DNA from: Actinomycetota bacterium
GTDB taxonomy: Bacteria; Actinomycetota; Actinomycetes; Nanopelagicales; Nanopelagicaceae
Assembly (NCBI GenBank): GCA_009698445.1
Contig: WLQG01000001.1
Location: 30,586-94,585 of the forward strand
Reading direction: 5' to 3'
DNA length: 64,000 bases
How positions within the stretch are numbered: the stretch's first letter is position 1; the number at the start of each line of letters is the position of its first letter. The translations under genes were made by a program, and so were the position numbers. Positions 17,191 to 30,313 of the stretch are shown in pieces. A model generated the notes under the pieces. It did not search any database. It was not told the origin of the DNA and worked only from the letters and a program-made list of their open reading frames with translations.

Positions 17191-18698
17191 TATTTATCAC
17201 CATTCGTTGGAGCTGGATCAGTAAAGCCCAATTGAGCAATGACATGTGCTGAAGCTGGGTTGATTACCTTGAGCAACGGCGCTGGATAGAAACCAAGGGC
17301 AATAATGATTGCAATGACCGGGGCAATTGCAATCTTTTCGCGAAGATTTAAATCACTTAAATTTTCATTACCTGGAGTCGTTGGGCCATGCAAAGCTTTT
17401 TGTACTGGAATCAAGATGTACAAAGCCGCAAGTACGATTCCAAATGTTGCAACCACTGCATGCACTGGATAACGAGTAAATGTTCCAACAAGAACTAAGA
17501 ATTCGCTTACAAAGCTGGACATGCCTGGAAGTGCGAGTGACGACATTCCTGCTAAGAAGAATGACCAAGCCATAACAGGTGTTACTCGCTGCAAACCACC
17601 AAAGTCAGCAATCGTTGAAGATCCGCGACGAGAAATCATCCAACCACCAACCAAGAACAGCGCCGCCGTTGAGAAACCATGGTTAAACATGTACAAAGTT
17701 GCGCCGCTGTGACCCTGAGATGTCATTGCGAAGATTCCCATTGTGATGAAGCCAAAGTGAGAAATAGAAGTAAATGCAATCAAGCGTTTTAAATCGCGCT
17801 GACCAATTGCAAGGAATGCCCCGTAAACAATTGAAATAACCGCTAGAACCAAAATCATGGGGGTAAATGTCTTGCTGGCATCTGGGAACAAAGTTAAGCA
17901 ATAGCGGATCATTCCAAATGTTCCGACTTTATCGAGAACGCCAAGGAGTAACACTGATGTTCCTGGAGTTGCAGACTCTGCAGCATCTGGCAGCCATGTA
18001 TGTAGTGGCCACAGTGGTGCCTTAATTGCAAAAGCAATAAAGAACCCAAGGAATAAGAAGTTTTGAGTTGTTGAACTCATCTGTAGATGAGACAACGTTT
18101 GGAGATCAAAAGTATGTCCACCTTGATCGCCCGACATTACATAGAGGGCAATTATTGACGCTAACATCAATAACCCACCGAAAAGACTGTAGATCAAGAA
18201 TTTAACTGCAGCAGCTGAACGTTGACCGCTTCCATAACCACCTATAAGGAAGTAAACAGGAATCAACATGGCTTCAAAAATTACGTAGAACAAGAAGACA
18301 TCAGTTGCGGCAAATACACCAATCATCATTGTTTCTAGAACAAGTATGAGCATATAGAAAACCTTGACTGACCAACGGCCACCATGTGCTTCATTCCAGC
18401 CAGCTAATACAACGATTGGCGCCAGGATTGTAGACATTAAAATCAGCACCAGGGCTAGGCCATCAATACCAACGGCAAAGTTTATTCCAAAGGTTGGAAT
18501 CCAAGAATATTTCTCAACAAATTGCAGATCAACGTTATCGCGCTGAAAACTAACTGCCATTGCGATTGTTGCGGCAGCAACTATTAACGTCGTTGCTAGT
18601 GCTACTTGCTTAGTCAGCGTTTCATTCGCCTTCGGTGTAGCTGCTAATGCAACTGATCCAAAAATTGGTAAAAGCATCAAGAGCGTTAATGAGTTCAT
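17190..18698 (-). CDS. nuoM: NADH-quinone oxidoreductase subunit M
   Basis: FAVGIDGLALVLILMST, APLWPLHTWLPDAAESATPGTSVLLLGVLDKVGTFG. Confidence 0.95.
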   Translation of the reverse strand: MNSLTLLMLLPIFGSVALAATPKANETLTKQVALATTLIVAAATIAMAVSFQRDNVDLQFVEKYSWIPTFGINFAVGIDGLALVLILMSTILAPIVVLAGWNEAHGGRWSVKVFYMLILVLETMMIGVFAATDVFLFYVIFEAMLIPVYFLIGGYGSGQRSAAAVKFLIYSLFGGLLMLASIIALYVMSGDQGGHTFDLQTLSHLQMSSTTQNFLFLGFFIAFAIKAPLWPLHTWLPDAAESATPGTSVLLLGVLDKVGTFGMIRYCLTLFPDASKTFTPMILVLAVISIVYGAFLAIGQRDLKRLIAFTSISHFGFITMGIFAMTSQGHSGATLYMFNHGFSTAALFLVGGWMISRRGSSTIADFGGLQRVTPVMAWSFFLAGMSSLALPGMSSFVSEFLVLVGTFTRYPVHAVVATFGIVLAALYILIPVQKALHGPTTPGNENLSDLNLREKIAIAPVIAIIIALGFYPAPLLKVINPASAHVIAQLGFTDPAPTNGDK

Positions 18699-20587
18699 TA
18701 GTTAGTCACCACCCAAATCGCTGCTATTAAAAGGACGGCCCCAACAAGAATGAGTGCGGCATAACTGCGCACGAAACCACTTTGAACCCCACGCAGAAGT
18801 GAGCCTGAACCCATCGCCATATGTCCAACTCCGCGAACTGCGCCATCAATGACTGCCTCATCTGTCTTAACCAAAACTTGAGTTAATTGCTGGCCAGGGC
18901 GCATAAAGACCGCTTCATTGAAACGATCTTGCATTAAATCTTGACGAGCAATTTTGGTAAATACTGAAACATCCTCAGGAGCCACAGAAGCAACTTCTTG
19001 TCGTGAATACTTAAGGAATGCAATTGCAACACCAATAGCTACCATTGCTAGAGCAAGACCTGACACAACAATTGGCTTTAATAGTTCTGAGTGTTCGCCA
19101 TGTTCTTGAAATAGTGGCGCTAACCAATTAACTAGCGCATCACCACGACTGAGCAAAAATCCTGAAGAAACTGAACCGATTGCAAGTACTGCCATTGGCA
19201 ACCACATCAACAGTGGAGACTCGTGAGGGTGTGCCTCTTCATCCCAACGAGATTTACCAGTAAAAGTAAGAATCATGACGCGAGTCATGTAGAAAGCTGT
19301 AATGCCTGCACCTAAAAGCGTGACAGATCCCAAGATAATTCCTTTGGTACCACCAGAATTAAATGCAGTTTCAATGATCATATCTTTTGAATAGAAACCA
19401 GCAAATGGTGGAACTCCAAGAATAGCTAAGTAGCCAAGACCAAATGTTGCAAAAGTAATTGGCATGAACTTACGAAGTGCACCGTACTTGCGCATGTTTA
19501 CTTCATCGTTCATTCCATGCATAACGGAACCGGCACCCAAGAACATTCCAGCCTTAAAGAATCCGTGAGTTAACAAGTGCATGATTGCAAATGCATAACC
19601 GACTGGGCCAAGGCCTGCACCCAAAATCATGTAACCAATTTGAGACATTGTTGATGCAGCAAGTGCTTTCTTAATGTCGTCTTTAGCTGTACCGATTAAT
19701 GCACCGAATAACAAAGTAATTGCGCCAATAATTACGACAAGTAGTTGGGCAGTAGGTGCGGCATCAAAAATGAAGTTGGAGCGAGTAATTAAATAAACAC
19801 CTGCAGTAACCATGGTTGCTGCGTGGATCAATGCAGATACAGGGGTTGGACCTGCCATCGCATCGCCCAGCCATGCCTGCAATGGGAATTGAGCAGATTT
19901 GCCGGTAGCTGCGACCAACAACATAATTCCAATTGCCGTTAAGGCGCCAGTTGATGTGTGGTGCACATGCTCTTTAATTCCTTCAAAAGATACGGTTCCA
20001 ACTGTTGCAAATGCAATCATGATTGCAAAGGACAAGCCCATGTCACCGATACGGTTCATGACAAATGCCTTCTTAGATGCAGTTGCATAAGCGGGCTTCT
20101 GATTCCAGAAACCAATAAGTAGGTATGAAGCAAGACCAACGCCTTCCCAACCCACATAAAGATTGAGATAGCTATTGCCCAGAACCAACAGAAGCATTGC
20201 TGCAATAAATAAGTTTAGGTAGGCAAAGAAGCGTCGACGATCGTGATCGTGAGACATGTAGGAAATTGAGTAGACATGAATCAAAGTTCCAACACCAGTA
20301 ATAAGGAGAACAAAGCAGATTGAGAGTTGGTCAAGAAGAAGCGCTGCATCTACCTTGAAACTACCAACAGAAATCCACTCAAATAGTTTTTGAGTAACTG
20401 GGCGGGCCTCATTTGACCGACCGAGCATTTGTGAGAGTTGATATAGGCCGACTGCAAATGAAGATCCTGACATCACAGTGCCAAGAATGTGGCCCCATTT
20501 ATCTGCACGACGACCAGCCAGCAGCAGAATAGCTGCACCCAATAACGGAAGTGCGATTAAGTAAACCAAGCTGTTTGAAGTCGTCAT
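18698..20587 (-). CDS. nuoL: NADH-quinone oxidoreductase subunit L
   Basis: [76 protein letters not shown]. Confidence 0.96.
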   Translation of the reverse strand: MTTSNSLVYLIALPLLGAAILLLAGRRADKWGHILGTVMSGSSFAVGLYQLSQMLGRSNEARPVTQKLFEWISVGSFKVDAALLLDQLSICFVLLITGVGTLIHVYSISYMSHDHDRRRFFAYLNLFIAAMLLLVLGNSYLNLYVGWEGVGLASYLLIGFWNQKPAYATASKKAFVMNRIGDMGLSFAIMIAFATVGTVSFEGIKEHVHHTSTGALTAIGIMLLVAATGKSAQFPLQAWLGDAMAGPTPVSALIHAATMVTAGVYLITRSNFIFDAAPTAQLLVVIIGAITLLFGALIGTAKDDIKKALAASTMSQIGYMILGAGLGPVGYAFAIMHLLTHGFFKAGMFLGAGSVMHGMNDEVNMRKYGALRKFMPITFATFGLGYLAILGVPPFAGFYSKDMIIETAFNSGGTKGIILGSVTLLGAGITAFYMTRVMILTFTGKSRWDEEAHPHESPLLMWLPMAVLAIGSVSSGFLLSRGDALVNWLAPLFQEHGEHSELLKPIVVSGLALAMVAIGVAIAFLKYSRQEVASVAPEDVSVFTKIARQDLMQDRFNEAVFMRPGQQLTQVLVKTDEAVIDGAVRGVGHMAMGSGSLLRGVQSGFVRSYAALILVGAVLLIAAIWVVTN

Positions 20588-20589
20588 GG

Positions 20590-20889
20590 CTATCGCTTCA
20601 ACAAACTTGCATCATCAACAGATGCAGATCGGCGTGAGCGGTAAATAGTCACGATGATTGCTAAGCCAACTACAACTTCGCAAGCGGCAACTACCATCGT
20701 AAAGAAAGCAACGACTTGACCATTGAGATCGCCATTGATTCTTGAGAAAGTTACAAAAGCTAAATTTGCTGCATTAAGCATGAGTTCAATACACATGAAA
20801 ACTACAATTGCATTACGGCGTACAACTACACCGACTGCGCCAATTGTGAAAAGAAGGACTGATAGATATAGATAATTAGCTGCATCCAT
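20590..20889 (-). CDS. nuoK: NADH-quinone oxidoreductase subunit K
   Basis: 99 aa; [24 protein letters not shown]. Confidence 0.96.
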   Translation of the reverse strand: MDAANYLYLSVLLFTIGAVGVVVRRNAIVVFMCIELMLNAANLAFVTFSRINGDLNGQVVAFFTMVVAACEVVVGLAIIVTIYRSRRSASVDDASLLKR

Positions 20890-21681
20890 TTACTTCTCCT
20901 CCCCCGCGCTCGTATCAATTTTTCCAAGTTCAAATACGCCAGTTGCCAGCATGTCCCCGCGTGCTTCAAGGGTTGCATTTACTGAGTTCGCTGCAGGTGA
21001 ACCATCTGGAAGTAATGCAGGAACATCAACTGCATTGTGGCGAGCAAAAACTCCAGGAGCTGGGAGTCCAGCTGCATTTGCAAGTGAGATTCCACGGAAT
21101 CGCTGCGTTGAAAGTTCGCGCTGGGTTGGACGAGTTTGAATTCGTTGGTGATGCGCCAGAACCATTGCACCAAGGGCAGCAGTAATGAGAAGTGCAGATA
21201 CAACTTCAAATGGCCATACATATGTAGAGAAAAGGAGTTGAGCTAATCCCTTTACGTTTCCATTTGCATTTGCACTCTCTAATCCAATTGCTGGGCGACC
21301 TAAAGTTGCACGACCAAGAAGTGAAACCATCAATCCGCCAAAACCAACTGCTGCTGTGATTGCAATAGGTCGTAGCCCGGTGATTGTTTCAGTCAATGAA
21401 TCTGAAGAATCAACACCCACCAGCATCAGGATAAAGAGGAAAAGCATCATCACTGCGCCGGTATAAACAACAATCTGAACTATTCCAAGGAAAAGCGCAT
21501 CTTGTGCAATATAAAAGAAGGCAAGATTAATCATTACCGAAGCCATCAAGATCGCTGAGTGAACCGCTTTTTTAACTAGCAACATTCCAAAAGCTGCTGC
21601 AACTGTTAACGGCGCAAGAATCCAAAACATTACGGCTTCTGGTGTCTGCGTCTGACCAACTGCTAGAGCTAAATCAATCAT
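20890..21681 (-). CDS. nuoJ: NADH-quinone oxidoreductase subunit J
   Basis: VKKAVHSAILMASVMINLAFFYIAQDALFLGIVQIVVYTGAVMMLFLFILMLVGVD. Confidence 0.95.
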   Translation of the reverse strand: MIDLALAVGQTQTPEAVMFWILAPLTVAAAFGMLLVKKAVHSAILMASVMINLAFFYIAQDALFLGIVQIVVYTGAVMMLFLFILMLVGVDSSDSLTETITGLRPIAITAAVGFGGLMVSLLGRATLGRPAIGLESANANGNVKGLAQLLFSTYVWPFEVVSALLITAALGAMVLAHHQRIQTRPTQRELSTQRFRGISLANAAGLPAPGVFARHNAVDVPALLPDGSPAANSVNATLEARGDMLATGVFELGKIDTSAGEEK

Positions 21682-22293
21682 TTACTTCACATCCTGTGAA
21701 GGGTGAGATTGCGTCACATCGCCCTTGTAGTAATTGCTGTCATCCATATCTGGATACATTGGATGCGGAGGCATCAGCATTCCTTGACGAAGCGGAGCTA
21801 GCAGATCTTCTTTTTCGAAGATTAATTTCGTGCGTGAATCATCAGCTAATTCATATTCATTAGTCATAGTCAACGCACGTGTTGGACAGGCTTCGATGCA
21901 TAATCCACAAAAGACGCAGCGCAAATAATTAATCTGATAAACCTTGCCGTAACGCTCACCAGGAGACATTTGATTATCTTTTGTGTTGTCTGCGCCTTCG
22001 ACATAGATAGCATCGGCAGGACATGCCCATGCACAAAGCTCACAACCAATACATTTTTCTAAACCATCTGGGTGACGGTTAAGTTGATGGCGACCATGGA
22101 AACGCTCTGCAGTTGGCGCCTTTACTTCAGGATATTCAACTGTGAGTGTCTTTTTGAAAATCTTTGAAAAAGGAATCCAGAAGCCTTTGAGGTGTCCCAA
22201 TAAGCCAACTGAATCGCCAGTCTCAATCTGTGTAAAGGCAACATCATTAACTGAGATCTCATTCTTCTTAAGCGGTTCGAGTTGCTCAGACAT
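21682..22293 (-). CDS. nuoI: NADH-quinone oxidoreductase subunit I
   Basis: Two 4Fe-4S motifs [16 protein letters not shown] and [16 protein letters not shown]; start revised from 22389 to the ATG at 22293 ([10 protein letters not shown]). Confidence 0.95.
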   Translation of the reverse strand: MSEQLEPLKKNEISVNDVAFTQIETGDSVGLLGHLKGFWIPFSKIFKKTLTVEYPEVKAPTAERFHGRHQLNRHPDGLEKCIGCELCAWACPADAIYVEGADNTKDNQMSPGERYGKVYQINYLRCVFCGLCIEACPTRALTMTNEYELADDSRTKLIFEKEDLLAPLRQGMLMPPHPMYPDMDDSNYYKGDVTQSHPSQDVK

Positions 22294-23533
22294 GATCGCC
22301 TCCATTGCCAGCTTGTGAAACATTGATAGTTGAAACATTGATTGGAACCGTCGGAACTGCAAAAGATGGAGTTGTAGTTTCAACTTCAAGGGAAATTAGT
22401 TTTTTCTTCTTGGCATTGTCAAAACCTAGATTTACTGCCATGACAAGAAGAACTACAAAACTTGCAAAACCAACTACTACAACGCGTGGTGCACCTTGTA
22501 AGGAAAGCGTACGAAGTGTCGCAACTACCAAGATCCAGAGAATAGAAACTGGAATCAGAATCTTCCAACCAAATTGCATGAACTGGTCATAGCGCAGACG
22601 AGGCAATGTTCCACGTAACCAAACAAATACGAAGAAGAAAACTAAAACCTTAGAGAAGAACCAAATTCCGGTAAACCAGCCACCCAGCCACGCCTCGGTA
22701 AAGCCAAGGCCAGGTAATGCGTGGTATCCGCCAAGGAATAACGTTGTAGCAAGTGCTGACACTGCAATGATGTTGACGTATTCAGCAAGGAAGAACAGTG
22801 CAAATTTAAGTGATGAATACTCGGTGTGGAATCCACCAACGAGTTCGCCTTCAGCTTCAGCTAAGTCAAATGGTGCGCGGTTAGTTTCACCGACCATTGA
22901 AATTGCGTAGATTGCAAAAGAGGGGAACAAAACAACGCCATACCACCACGTTGATTGTGCGGCCACGATGTCAGAAGTAGACATTGAACCGGCATAGATA
23001 AATACGGCAACAAGTGAAAGTCCCATTGCGACTTCATAAGAAATTACTTGCGCACTTGAACGCAATCCACCAAGTAGTGGATAGGTAGATCCTGAAGACC
23101 AACCCGCGAGAACGATTCCGTACACACCAACTGATGCAATGGCTAATACATATAGAACGCCAACTGGAAGATCGGTTAGCTGCATTGCAGTTGTGTGACC
23201 GAATAATGAAACTTTGCCAGTAATTGGAATTACTGCAAAGGACATAAAACAGGTTGTAGCGCTGATAATTGGCGCAATAACGAAAACAATTTTGTCAGCA
23301 GCAGCTGGAATTAAATCTTCTTTAAGCGCTAATTTCACGCCGTCAGCAAGGGCTTGAATTAAACCAAATGGTCCAACACGGTTAGGACCTGGGCGTTCCT
23401 GCATGCGACCAACTAAGCGGCGCTCACCCCATACTGACATCAGCGTTAAGACAACGCAGAAAATGAAAACTAATAGGGCTTTAATCGCAATGATGGCGCC
23501 AGAATCTGCCCCAATGAGCTCTGCTGTTGTCAT
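22286..23533 (-). CDS. nuoH: NADH-quinone oxidoreductase subunit H
   Basis: [66 protein letters not shown]. Confidence 0.97.
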   Translation of the reverse strand: MTTAELIGADSGAIIAIKALLVFIFCVVLTLMSVWGERRLVGRMQERPGPNRVGPFGLIQALADGVKLALKEDLIPAAADKIVFVIAPIISATTCFMSFAVIPITGKVSLFGHTTAMQLTDLPVGVLYVLAIASVGVYGIVLAGWSSGSTYPLLGGLRSSAQVISYEVAMGLSLVAVFIYAGSMSTSDIVAAQSTWWYGVVLFPSFAIYAISMVGETNRAPFDLAEAEGELVGGFHTEYSSLKFALFFLAEYVNIIAVSALATTLFLGGYHALPGLGFTEAWLGGWFTGIWFFSKVLVFFFVFVWLRGTLPRLRYDQFMQFGWKILIPVSILWILVVATLRTLSLQGAPRVVVVGFASFVVLLVMAVNLGFDNAKKKKLISLEVETTTPSFAVPTVPINVSTINVSQAGNGGDHV

Positions 23534-25878
23534 GCTTTCACCACCGTCACTACTGCGCCATGTGCAACGCCTAGATTTACAAGTAATTGAGAACCACGTG
23601 AGTTACGAGGGGCCCACACTGCATCGTCATGAATATCTTCAACTAGTGCGCTCAGAGTTACTGAACCTAGCGACGTTGAAATCTTTAATTGATCCCCATC
23701 AGCAACACCCATTGCTTGCGCACGTTTTGGTGAGATAACTGCAACAGTTTTGCGAGCTGTACCAGCAAGATTTTCTTCACCTTGTTGCAAAGTTCCAAGA
23801 TCAAGCAATCGACGCCATGAAGTAAGAATAAATTGATCGCCAGATACTGCAGGAAGTGAAGCTGAAGAAACTTTGTTCATTGAAGCGCGAGCACCATCCC
23901 ATTTGCCGATGGACGAAATCTCTTTAATCGCTGCAGTTACTGTTGCAAGATGTACTGAAGTGCCCATCTCTTCGGCAATCATTGAAAGAATTCGAAGATC
24001 GCTGCGATTGAGTGAATCCTGAACGGCTGCATCAAATGATCTTGCACGACCCTCCCAGTTTAAAAATGATCCGCTCTTTTCAGTTACTGCAGCAACAGGC
24101 AAAACTACATCTGCACGTTGGGTAACTGCGCTACTTGCAATTTCTAAAGAAACGACAAATGCCTTTTCTAAAGCAGCAAGTGCGGCTTGGCTGTATTCAC
24201 TATCCAAAGGATCCACACCACCAACAAGTAATGCTCCGATTTCACCGGCGTTAACCGCTGCAAAAATTTCATTGGTGTTCTTACCGACTGTAGTTGGAAG
24301 TGAATCGGCGCCCCATAAAGCGGCAATATCTACGCGGGCAGCTGCATCCTCAACTGGTCGACCGCCTGGCAATAAATTTCCGATTGCGCCGGCTTCTAGT
24401 GCTCCGCGCTCTCCCGCACGACGTGGAATCCATGCAATCTTTGCGTTGCTTGAATCAGCTAGAGCTGCGACAGCGCTTAATACTCCGGCACTTTCTGCTG
24501 CTCGCTCGCCTACCAAAATTACTGATTTTGAGGTTAATGATTGTGCAGCAATAGCTGCGCTTTCTTGTCCTGGTGCAACCTTTACAAACTCACCTTTGAG
24601 TTTTTCAACTCCGATTGAAAGTTTGGTTGCAATTGCGCTGACCTTAAGTGCACGCTTTCGTACTTGCTTATTCAAACGCAAGAAAACAATTGGAGATTCT
24701 TCTTCGGGTTCAAAGCCAATCAATAAAACGTGATCGGCGCGATCAATATCCATGTACGTAGTTGATAAACCAACAACTCGCGCTGCAAGGAATTCGCGCT
24801 CTTCATCGGATGAAAGGCGTGAGCGGAAATCAATATCGTTTGTATTAAGCGCTACTCGAGCAAACTTGCTATAACCGTAAGCATCTTCATGTGTTGCGCG
24901 GCCACCGACTAGAACTGCCGCCTTAGCTGCCTTTAGGCCCTTAGCTGCAGCGGCTAATGCCTCTGGCCAAGATGCTGCTACTAATTCACCCGAAGCGTTA
25001 CGAACAAGTGGAGTTGTTAGGCGATCAACAGAAGTTACATATTTAAATGCCCAACGTCCCTTATCGCAGTTCCATTCTTCGTTAACAGTTGGGTCATCTC
25101 CTGCAAGTCGACGTAAAGTTTTTCCGCGACGAACATCGGTACGCATATCGCAACCTGATGAACAGTGTTCGCAAGCTGAAGGAGTTGATACTAAATCGAA
25201 AGGACGAGCACGGAATCGATATGCAGCTCCAGTTAACGCACCCACTGGGCAAATTTGAACTGTGTTACCTGAAAAATAAGATTCAAAAGGTTTGTTCTCA
25301 TAAATACCAACTTGTTGCAAAGCACCACGTTCATTTAAAGTGATAAATGGATCTGATGCAATTTGCTCAGAGAAACGTGTGCAACGTGCGCACAAAACGC
25401 AGCGTTCACGATCTAGCAATACTTGTGATGAAATATTGATTGGCTTCTGGAAAGTGCGCTTTACGCCTTCAAAACGAGTTTCTCCTTGGCCGTTGCTCAT
25501 TGCTTGGTTTTGCAATGGGCATTCCCCGCCCTTGTCGCACACTGGGCAATCAAGTGGGTGGTTAATAAGCAAGAGCTCCATTACTCCGCGCTGTGCTTTT
25601 TCTGCAACTGGTGAAGTTAATTGTGTTTTAACAATCATGCCTGGTTCAACTGGAATTGTGCAAGATGCTTGAGGTTTAGGAAAAGCGCGGCCATTAATTT
25701 CAATATCAACAAGGCATTGGCGGCAAGCACCGACGGGATCAAGAAGCGGGTGATCGCAAAAACGTGGAATTTGAATTCCTAATTTTTCTGCTGCACGAAT
25801 AACAAGAGTTCCCTTTGGAACACTTACTTCAAAACCATCGACTACAACAGTGATCATGTCTACAACTTCAGTAGTCAT
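23530..25878 (-). CDS. nuoG: NADH-quinone oxidoreductase subunit G
   Basis: [25 protein letters not shown]...[17 protein letters not shown]...[14 protein letters not shown]...[17 protein letters not shown]. Confidence 0.96.
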   Translation of the reverse strand: MTTEVVDMITVVVDGFEVSVPKGTLVIRAAEKLGIQIPRFCDHPLLDPVGACRQCLVDIEINGRAFPKPQASCTIPVEPGMIVKTQLTSPVAEKAQRGVMELLLINHPLDCPVCDKGGECPLQNQAMSNGQGETRFEGVKRTFQKPINISSQVLLDRERCVLCARCTRFSEQIASDPFITLNERGALQQVGIYENKPFESYFSGNTVQICPVGALTGAAYRFRARPFDLVSTPSACEHCSSGCDMRTDVRRGKTLRRLAGDDPTVNEEWNCDKGRWAFKYVTSVDRLTTPLVRNASGELVAASWPEALAAAAKGLKAAKAAVLVGGRATHEDAYGYSKFARVALNTNDIDFRSRLSSDEEREFLAARVVGLSTTYMDIDRADHVLLIGFEPEEESPIVFLRLNKQVRKRALKVSAIATKLSIGVEKLKGEFVKVAPGQESAAIAAQSLTSKSVILVGERAAESAGVLSAVAALADSSNAKIAWIPRRAGERGALEAGAIGNLLPGGRPVEDAAARVDIAALWGADSLPTTVGKNTNEIFAAVNAGEIGALLVGGVDPLDSEYSQAALAALEKAFVVSLEIASSAVTQRADVVLPVAAVTEKSGSFLNWEGRARSFDAAVQDSLNRSDLRILSMIAEEMGTSVHLATVTAAIKEISSIGKWDGARASMNKVSSASLPAVSGDQFILTSWRRLLDLGTLQQGEENLAGTARKTVAVISPKRAQAMGVADGDQLKISTSLGSVTLSALVEDIHDDAVWAPRNSRGSQLLVNLGVAHGAVVTVVKA

Positions 25879-27159
25879 TTATGCACCTGCCCCTGCGAAA
25901 AGAGTTGATGCAACTGGATCAAATGGGCATCCACCATTTGTAATGTGTGCGATGTACTCATCACGGAAATATTTAATTGAAGATGTAATTGGGCTAGTTG
26001 CGCCATCGCCGAGGGCACAGAAAGAACGTCCCATAATGTTGTCGCAAAGATCGAGCAACTTAGCAAGATCTGCTTCAGTGCCTTTACCAGCTTCAAGATC
26101 GCGCAATAGTTGCACTAACCACCATGTGCCTTCGCGACAAGGTGTGCACTTTCCGCATGACTCGTGCTTATAGAACTCAGTCCAGCGCAATACTGCGCGA
26201 ACAACACACGTAGTTTCATCAAAAATTTGTAGCGCTTTAGTTCCAAGCATTGAACCAGCTGCAGAAACGCCTTCGTAATCTAGAGGCACATCTAAATGTT
26301 CTGATGTGAAAATTGGAGTTGAAGATCCACCTGGTGTCCAGAATTTCAAAGTGTGACCAGCACGAATACCACCTGAAAGTTCAAGAATTTCGCGCAAAGT
26401 AATTCCAAGAGGTGCTTCAAACTGTCCAGGATTTTTTACATGGCCAGATAATGAATAAAGCGTTGCGCCTTTGCTTTTTTCAGTTCCCATTCCCTGATAC
26501 CACTCGGCGCCATTTGCAATAATGGCTGGCACAGAAGCAATAGATTCAACATTATTTACAACAGTTGGGCGTGCATAAAGACCGGCGATAGCTGGAAATG
26601 GTGGGCGCAAACGAGGTTGCCCGCGAAAACCTTCAAGTGAATCAAGCAAAGCTGTTTCTTCACCGCAGATATATGCACCTGCACCAATGTGTAAAACAAC
26701 GTCAATTCCTTTTCCAAGCAAACCAGCTTTATAAGCGTCTTCGATTGCTTGATTCAAGCGACGAGCAACATGTGTTACTTCACCACGAATATAAATAAAT
26801 GCATGCTTTGCGCGGATTGCGTGACAGGCAATGATGCAACCTTCGATAAGTACATGTGGGTTAGCCATAAGCAATGGCATGTCCTTACATGTTCCAGGTT
26901 CTGATTCATCTGCATTAACAACCAAGTAGTGATCTTTATCGTCACCCTGTGGAATAAATCCCCACTTCATACCAGTTGGGAAACCTGCGCCGCCGCGACC
27001 GCGAAGACCTGAATCTTTAACTAACTGAATAACAGCATCTGGATCCATCGCAAGTGCTTTTGCAGATGCTGTGTATCCACCATGACGCTTGTAAGCCTCA
27101 ATTGTGAATGAATCTTTTTCATCCCAATGTGCAGAAAGAATCGGAGTTAACTTAGTCAT
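25879..27159 (-). CDS. nuoF: NADH-quinone oxidoreductase subunit F
   Basis: GLRGRGGAGFPTGMKWGF, GAGAYICGEETALLDSLEG, ESCGKCTPCREGTWW. Confidence 0.97.
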   Translation of the reverse strand: MTKLTPILSAHWDEKDSFTIEAYKRHGGYTASAKALAMDPDAVIQLVKDSGLRGRGGAGFPTGMKWGFIPQGDDKDHYLVVNADESEPGTCKDMPLLMANPHVLIEGCIIACHAIRAKHAFIYIRGEVTHVARRLNQAIEDAYKAGLLGKGIDVVLHIGAGAYICGEETALLDSLEGFRGQPRLRPPFPAIAGLYARPTVVNNVESIASVPAIIANGAEWYQGMGTEKSKGATLYSLSGHVKNPGQFEAPLGITLREILELSGGIRAGHTLKFWTPGGSSTPIFTSEHLDVPLDYEGVSAAGSMLGTKALQIFDETTCVVRAVLRWTEFYKHESCGKCTPCREGTWWLVQLLRDLEAGKGTEADLAKLLDLCDNIMGRSFCALGDGATSPITSSIKYFRDEYIAHITNGGCPFDPVASTLFAGAGA

Positions 27160-27789
27160 TTACTTAGTTTCTCCCTTAGCAATTTTTAAACCTAGAAGTG
27201 TTGGTGCTCCGGCTTGAACGCCTTCATTTGCTTTTCCATCATTTAAGCCAGCCAAGACTGCAGATGCTTGCTTCCATGTGACTAAAGAATTTGGCCCACG
27301 TGTTGGTGGCTTTGGATTTCCTGCGCGCATTGAATCAACTAAATCTTTTGCCGATTGGACAGTTTGATTGTCGTAGAACTCCCAGTTAGCCATAACAACT
27401 GGTGCGTAATCACATGCAGCGTTGCACTCAATATGCTCAAGTGAAACTTTGCCATCGGTTGTAACTCCATCATTTTCAATTCCAAGATGATCTTTGAGTG
27501 CATCCATAATTGCGTCCCCACCCATTACTGCGCACAAAGTATTTGTACATACACCTACGTGATATTCACCTACAGGTGTTGGCTTGTACTGGGTATAAAA
27601 GGTTGATACCGCAGTGACTTCAGCGGCGGCGAGATCAAGTTGCTGGGCAATTAATTCGATTCCTTCATTGGTTACATAACCATCTCGGGATTGAACAAAG
27701 TGCAGCAAAGGCATGATTGCAGAACGTGGGCGTGGGTAACGCTTAATGATTGTTTCCATGATTGCAAGATCTTCGTTTGAGAATGCCAT
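27160..27789 (-). CDS. nuoE: NADH-quinone oxidoreductase subunit E
   Basis: 2Fe-2S thioredoxin-like: CTNTLCAVMGG...HIECNAACDYAPVVM. Confidence 0.95.
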   Translation of the reverse strand: MAFSNEDLAIMETIIKRYPRPRSAIMPLLHFVQSRDGYVTNEGIELIAQQLDLAAAEVTAVSTFYTQYKPTPVGEYHVGVCTNTLCAVMGGDAIMDALKDHLGIENDGVTTDGKVSLEHIECNAACDYAPVVMANWEFYDNQTVQSAKDLVDSMRAGNPKPPTRGPNSLVTWKQASAVLAGLNDGKANEGVQAGAPTLLGLKIAKGETK

Positions 27790-29126
27790 TAGCGGTCAAC
27801 GCCTCCCATAACTGGATCAATTGAAGCAACTGCGCCGATGATGTCGGCGATCATTCCGCCTTCACTCATTGCAGAAGTTGCTTGTAAGTTATTAAAAGAT
27901 GGTTCGCGGAAGTGCATGCGATACGGCTTCGTTCCACCATCAGAAACTACATGTGCACCTAGCTCACCGCGTGGAGACTCAATTGCTGCGTACACCTGAC
28001 CTGCAGGAACATGGAAACCTTCGGTAACTAACTTGAAGTGGTGAATCAAAGATTCCATAGAGGTTCCCATGATTTCGCGAATGTGGTTGAGAGAGTTACC
28101 GAGTCCATCTCCACCCAATGCCAACTGTGCTGGCCACGCAATCTTTTTATCTGCAACCATGACTGGTGCGCCTTCAAGTTTTTCTAACTTATCAAGTGCT
28201 TGTTCAATAATGCGCAGTGATTGCTCAAGTTCATTCATACGAATCAAGAAACGGCCATAAACATCGCAAGTATCCGCAGTGATGACATCAAAGTTATAGT
28301 TTTCATAACCAGAATATGGCGCGATCTTACGAAGATCCCAAGGAAGACCTGTAGAGCGAAGTACTGGTCCAGTAATTCCAAGAGTTGTACATCCAGCTAG
28401 ATCCAAGTAACCAATTCCTTGTGTGCGCTTCATCCAAATTGAATTACCAACAAGCAAGGTTGTGTTGTCTTTGAAGTTCTTGCGCATGAGCTTTACTGCA
28501 TCACGAATTTTTGGAATCGCACCTGCTGGAAGATCTTGTTGAACTCCACCTGGACGCACATAGGCCATATTCATACGAAGCCCCGAGATCATTTCAAAGA
28601 TATCCAGAACAATTTCGCGCTCACGGAAAGCAAAGAACATTGGTGAAATGGCGCCTAATTCAAGGGCGCCAGTACCAAGGGCAACCATGTGTGAGGAAAT
28701 GCGATTGAGTTCCATCATCATCACGCGAATAACACTTGCGCGTTCTGGAACATCGTTTGTAATTCCCAAAAGCTTTTCAATAGCTAAGCAATATGCAGTC
28801 TCATTAAATAGTGGGGCTAGATAGTCCATTCGCGTGACGAAAGTTGTGCCCTGAGTCCAACTGCGATATTCCATGTTCTTTTCGATACCTGTGTGTAGGT
28901 ATCCAATTCCGGCACGGGCTTCAGTAACTGTTTCGCCCTCAAGTTCTAGAACTAAACGAAGCACGCCGTGTGTTGATGGGTGTTGTGGTCCCATATTTAC
29001 AACAACGCGTTCTTCTTTTGTTGAACCGATTTCTTGAACTAGTGAATCCCAGTCACCACCAGTTACTGAATAAACCGTTCCTTCAGTTGTATCGCGTGAT
29101 GGTGCATATGGATCAAATGTTGTCAC
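27789..29126 (-). CDS. nuoD: NADH-quinone oxidoreductase subunit D
   Basis: [53 protein letters not shown]. Confidence 0.97.
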   Translation of the reverse strand: MTTFDPYAPSRDTTEGTVYSVTGGDWDSLVQEIGSTKEERVVVNMGPQHPSTHGVLRLVLELEGETVTEARAGIGYLHTGIEKNMEYRSWTQGTTFVTRMDYLAPLFNETAYCLAIEKLLGITNDVPERASVIRVMMMELNRISSHMVALGTGALELGAISPMFFAFREREIVLDIFEMISGLRMNMAYVRPGGVQQDLPAGAIPKIRDAVKLMRKNFKDNTTLLVGNSIWMKRTQGIGYLDLAGCTTLGITGPVLRSTGLPWDLRKIAPYSGYENYNFDVITADTCDVYGRFLIRMNELEQSLRIIEQALDKLEKLEGAPVMVADKKIAWPAQLALGGDGLGNSLNHIREIMGTSMESLIHHFKLVTEGFHVPAGQVYAAIESPRGELGAHVVSDGGTKPYRMHFREPSFNNLQATSAMSEGGMIADIIGAVASIDPVMGGVDR

Positions 29127-29752
29127 TTGTATGCCCTCCGCTCATTTGGAGGAGGAGTTGTTGCGCCCTTGTATTCAACTGGAATTCCACCGAGTGCGTA
29201 GTCCTTGCGCTGTGGGTGACCTTGCCAATCATCTGGCATCAAAATTCGAGTAAGTCCTGGGTGACCATCAAAAATAATTCCAAACATGTCAAAAGTTTCG
29301 CGCTCATGCCAGTTGTTACCAGCCCACACTTCGACAAGTGTTGGAATATGCGCATCTGAATCAGGAACCGAAACTTCTAAACGAATTCGGCGATTATTTG
29401 TAAGTGAGAGCAATGGATAAACCGCGTGTAATTCGCGACCGGCATCGGCTGGGTAATGAACTCCAGATACACCCATACACATTTCGAATTTCAATGAGTC
29501 ACGCAAAATAAGACACACTTCAACTAATTTTTCACGCTTTACATGCAGAGTTAATTCACCGCGATCAACAACTACTCGTTCAATTGCTTGTGAAAATAAT
29601 GGATACGCACGTTCAAGATCATCGGCAACATCATCGAAATAACTGCCATATGGACGCTCGGAAGAACCGGTTGAAGCTGCAGTTGGTGCTAGCCCGCCAT
29701 ATCCAGATGTATCTCCGGTGCCGCGGGCACCAAACATTCCGTGATCACTCAT
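29123..29752 (-). CDS. nuoC: NADH-quinone oxidoreductase subunit C
   Basis: [53 protein letters not shown]. Confidence 0.96.
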   Translation of the reverse strand: MSDHGMFGARGTGDTSGYGGLAPTAASTGSSERPYGSYFDDVADDLERAYPLFSQAIERVVVDRGELTLHVKREKLVEVCLILRDSLKFEMCMGVSGVHYPADAGRELHAVYPLLSLTNNRRIRLEVSVPDSDAHIPTLVEVWAGNNWHERETFDMFGIIFDGHPGLTRILMPDDWQGHPQRKDYALGGIPVEYKGATTPPPNERRAYK

Positions 29753-30310
29753 TTAAGCCAGCAGGCCCTTCATCTCAATAGTGGGCTTTGCATTAATTGC
29801 CGCTAGCTCAACTTCTTTGATGATGTCTGCACGATTTGATCCAAGTTTTTCATCGTAAATCTTTGAGTGAAGTTTCAAAATTGCATCGAGCAACATTTCA
29901 GGACGAGGTGGGCAACCTGGAAGATAAATATCAACTGGAACCACATGGTCTACACCTTGAACAATCGCGTAGTTATTAAACATTCCTCCAGATGAAGCGC
30001 ATGCGCCCATGGCAATTACCCATTTAGGCGCTGCCATTTGATCATAAATCTGACGAAGCACTGGCGCCATTTTGTTTGAAACGCGGCCAGCAACAATCAT
30101 TAAATCTGCTTGGCGTGGGGATGCACGAAAAACTTCCATTCCAAAGCGGGAAATATCGTATTTAGCCGCTGATCCAACTGCCATCATTTCAATAGCACAA
30201 CATGCAAGACCAAAAGTTGCTGGCCACAAAGAGTTCTTGCGCATGTACCCAGCGAGTTTTTCTACAGTTGTTAAAACAAAACCGCTTGGGATTTTCTCTT
30301 CAAGACCCAT
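29753..30310 (-). CDS. nuoB: NADH-quinone oxidoreductase subunit B
   Basis: [20 protein letters not shown]...[77 protein letters not shown]. Confidence 0.97.
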   Translation of the reverse strand: MGLEEKIPSGFVLTTVEKLAGYMRKNSLWPATFGLACCAIEMMAVGSAAKYDISRFGMEVFRASPRQADLMIVAGRVSNKMAPVLRQIYDQMAAPKWVIAMGACASSGGMFNNYAIVQGVDHVVPVDIYLPGCPPRPEMLLDAILKLHSKIYDEKLGSNRADIIKEVELAAINAKPTIEMKGLLA

Positions 30311-30313
30311 TTA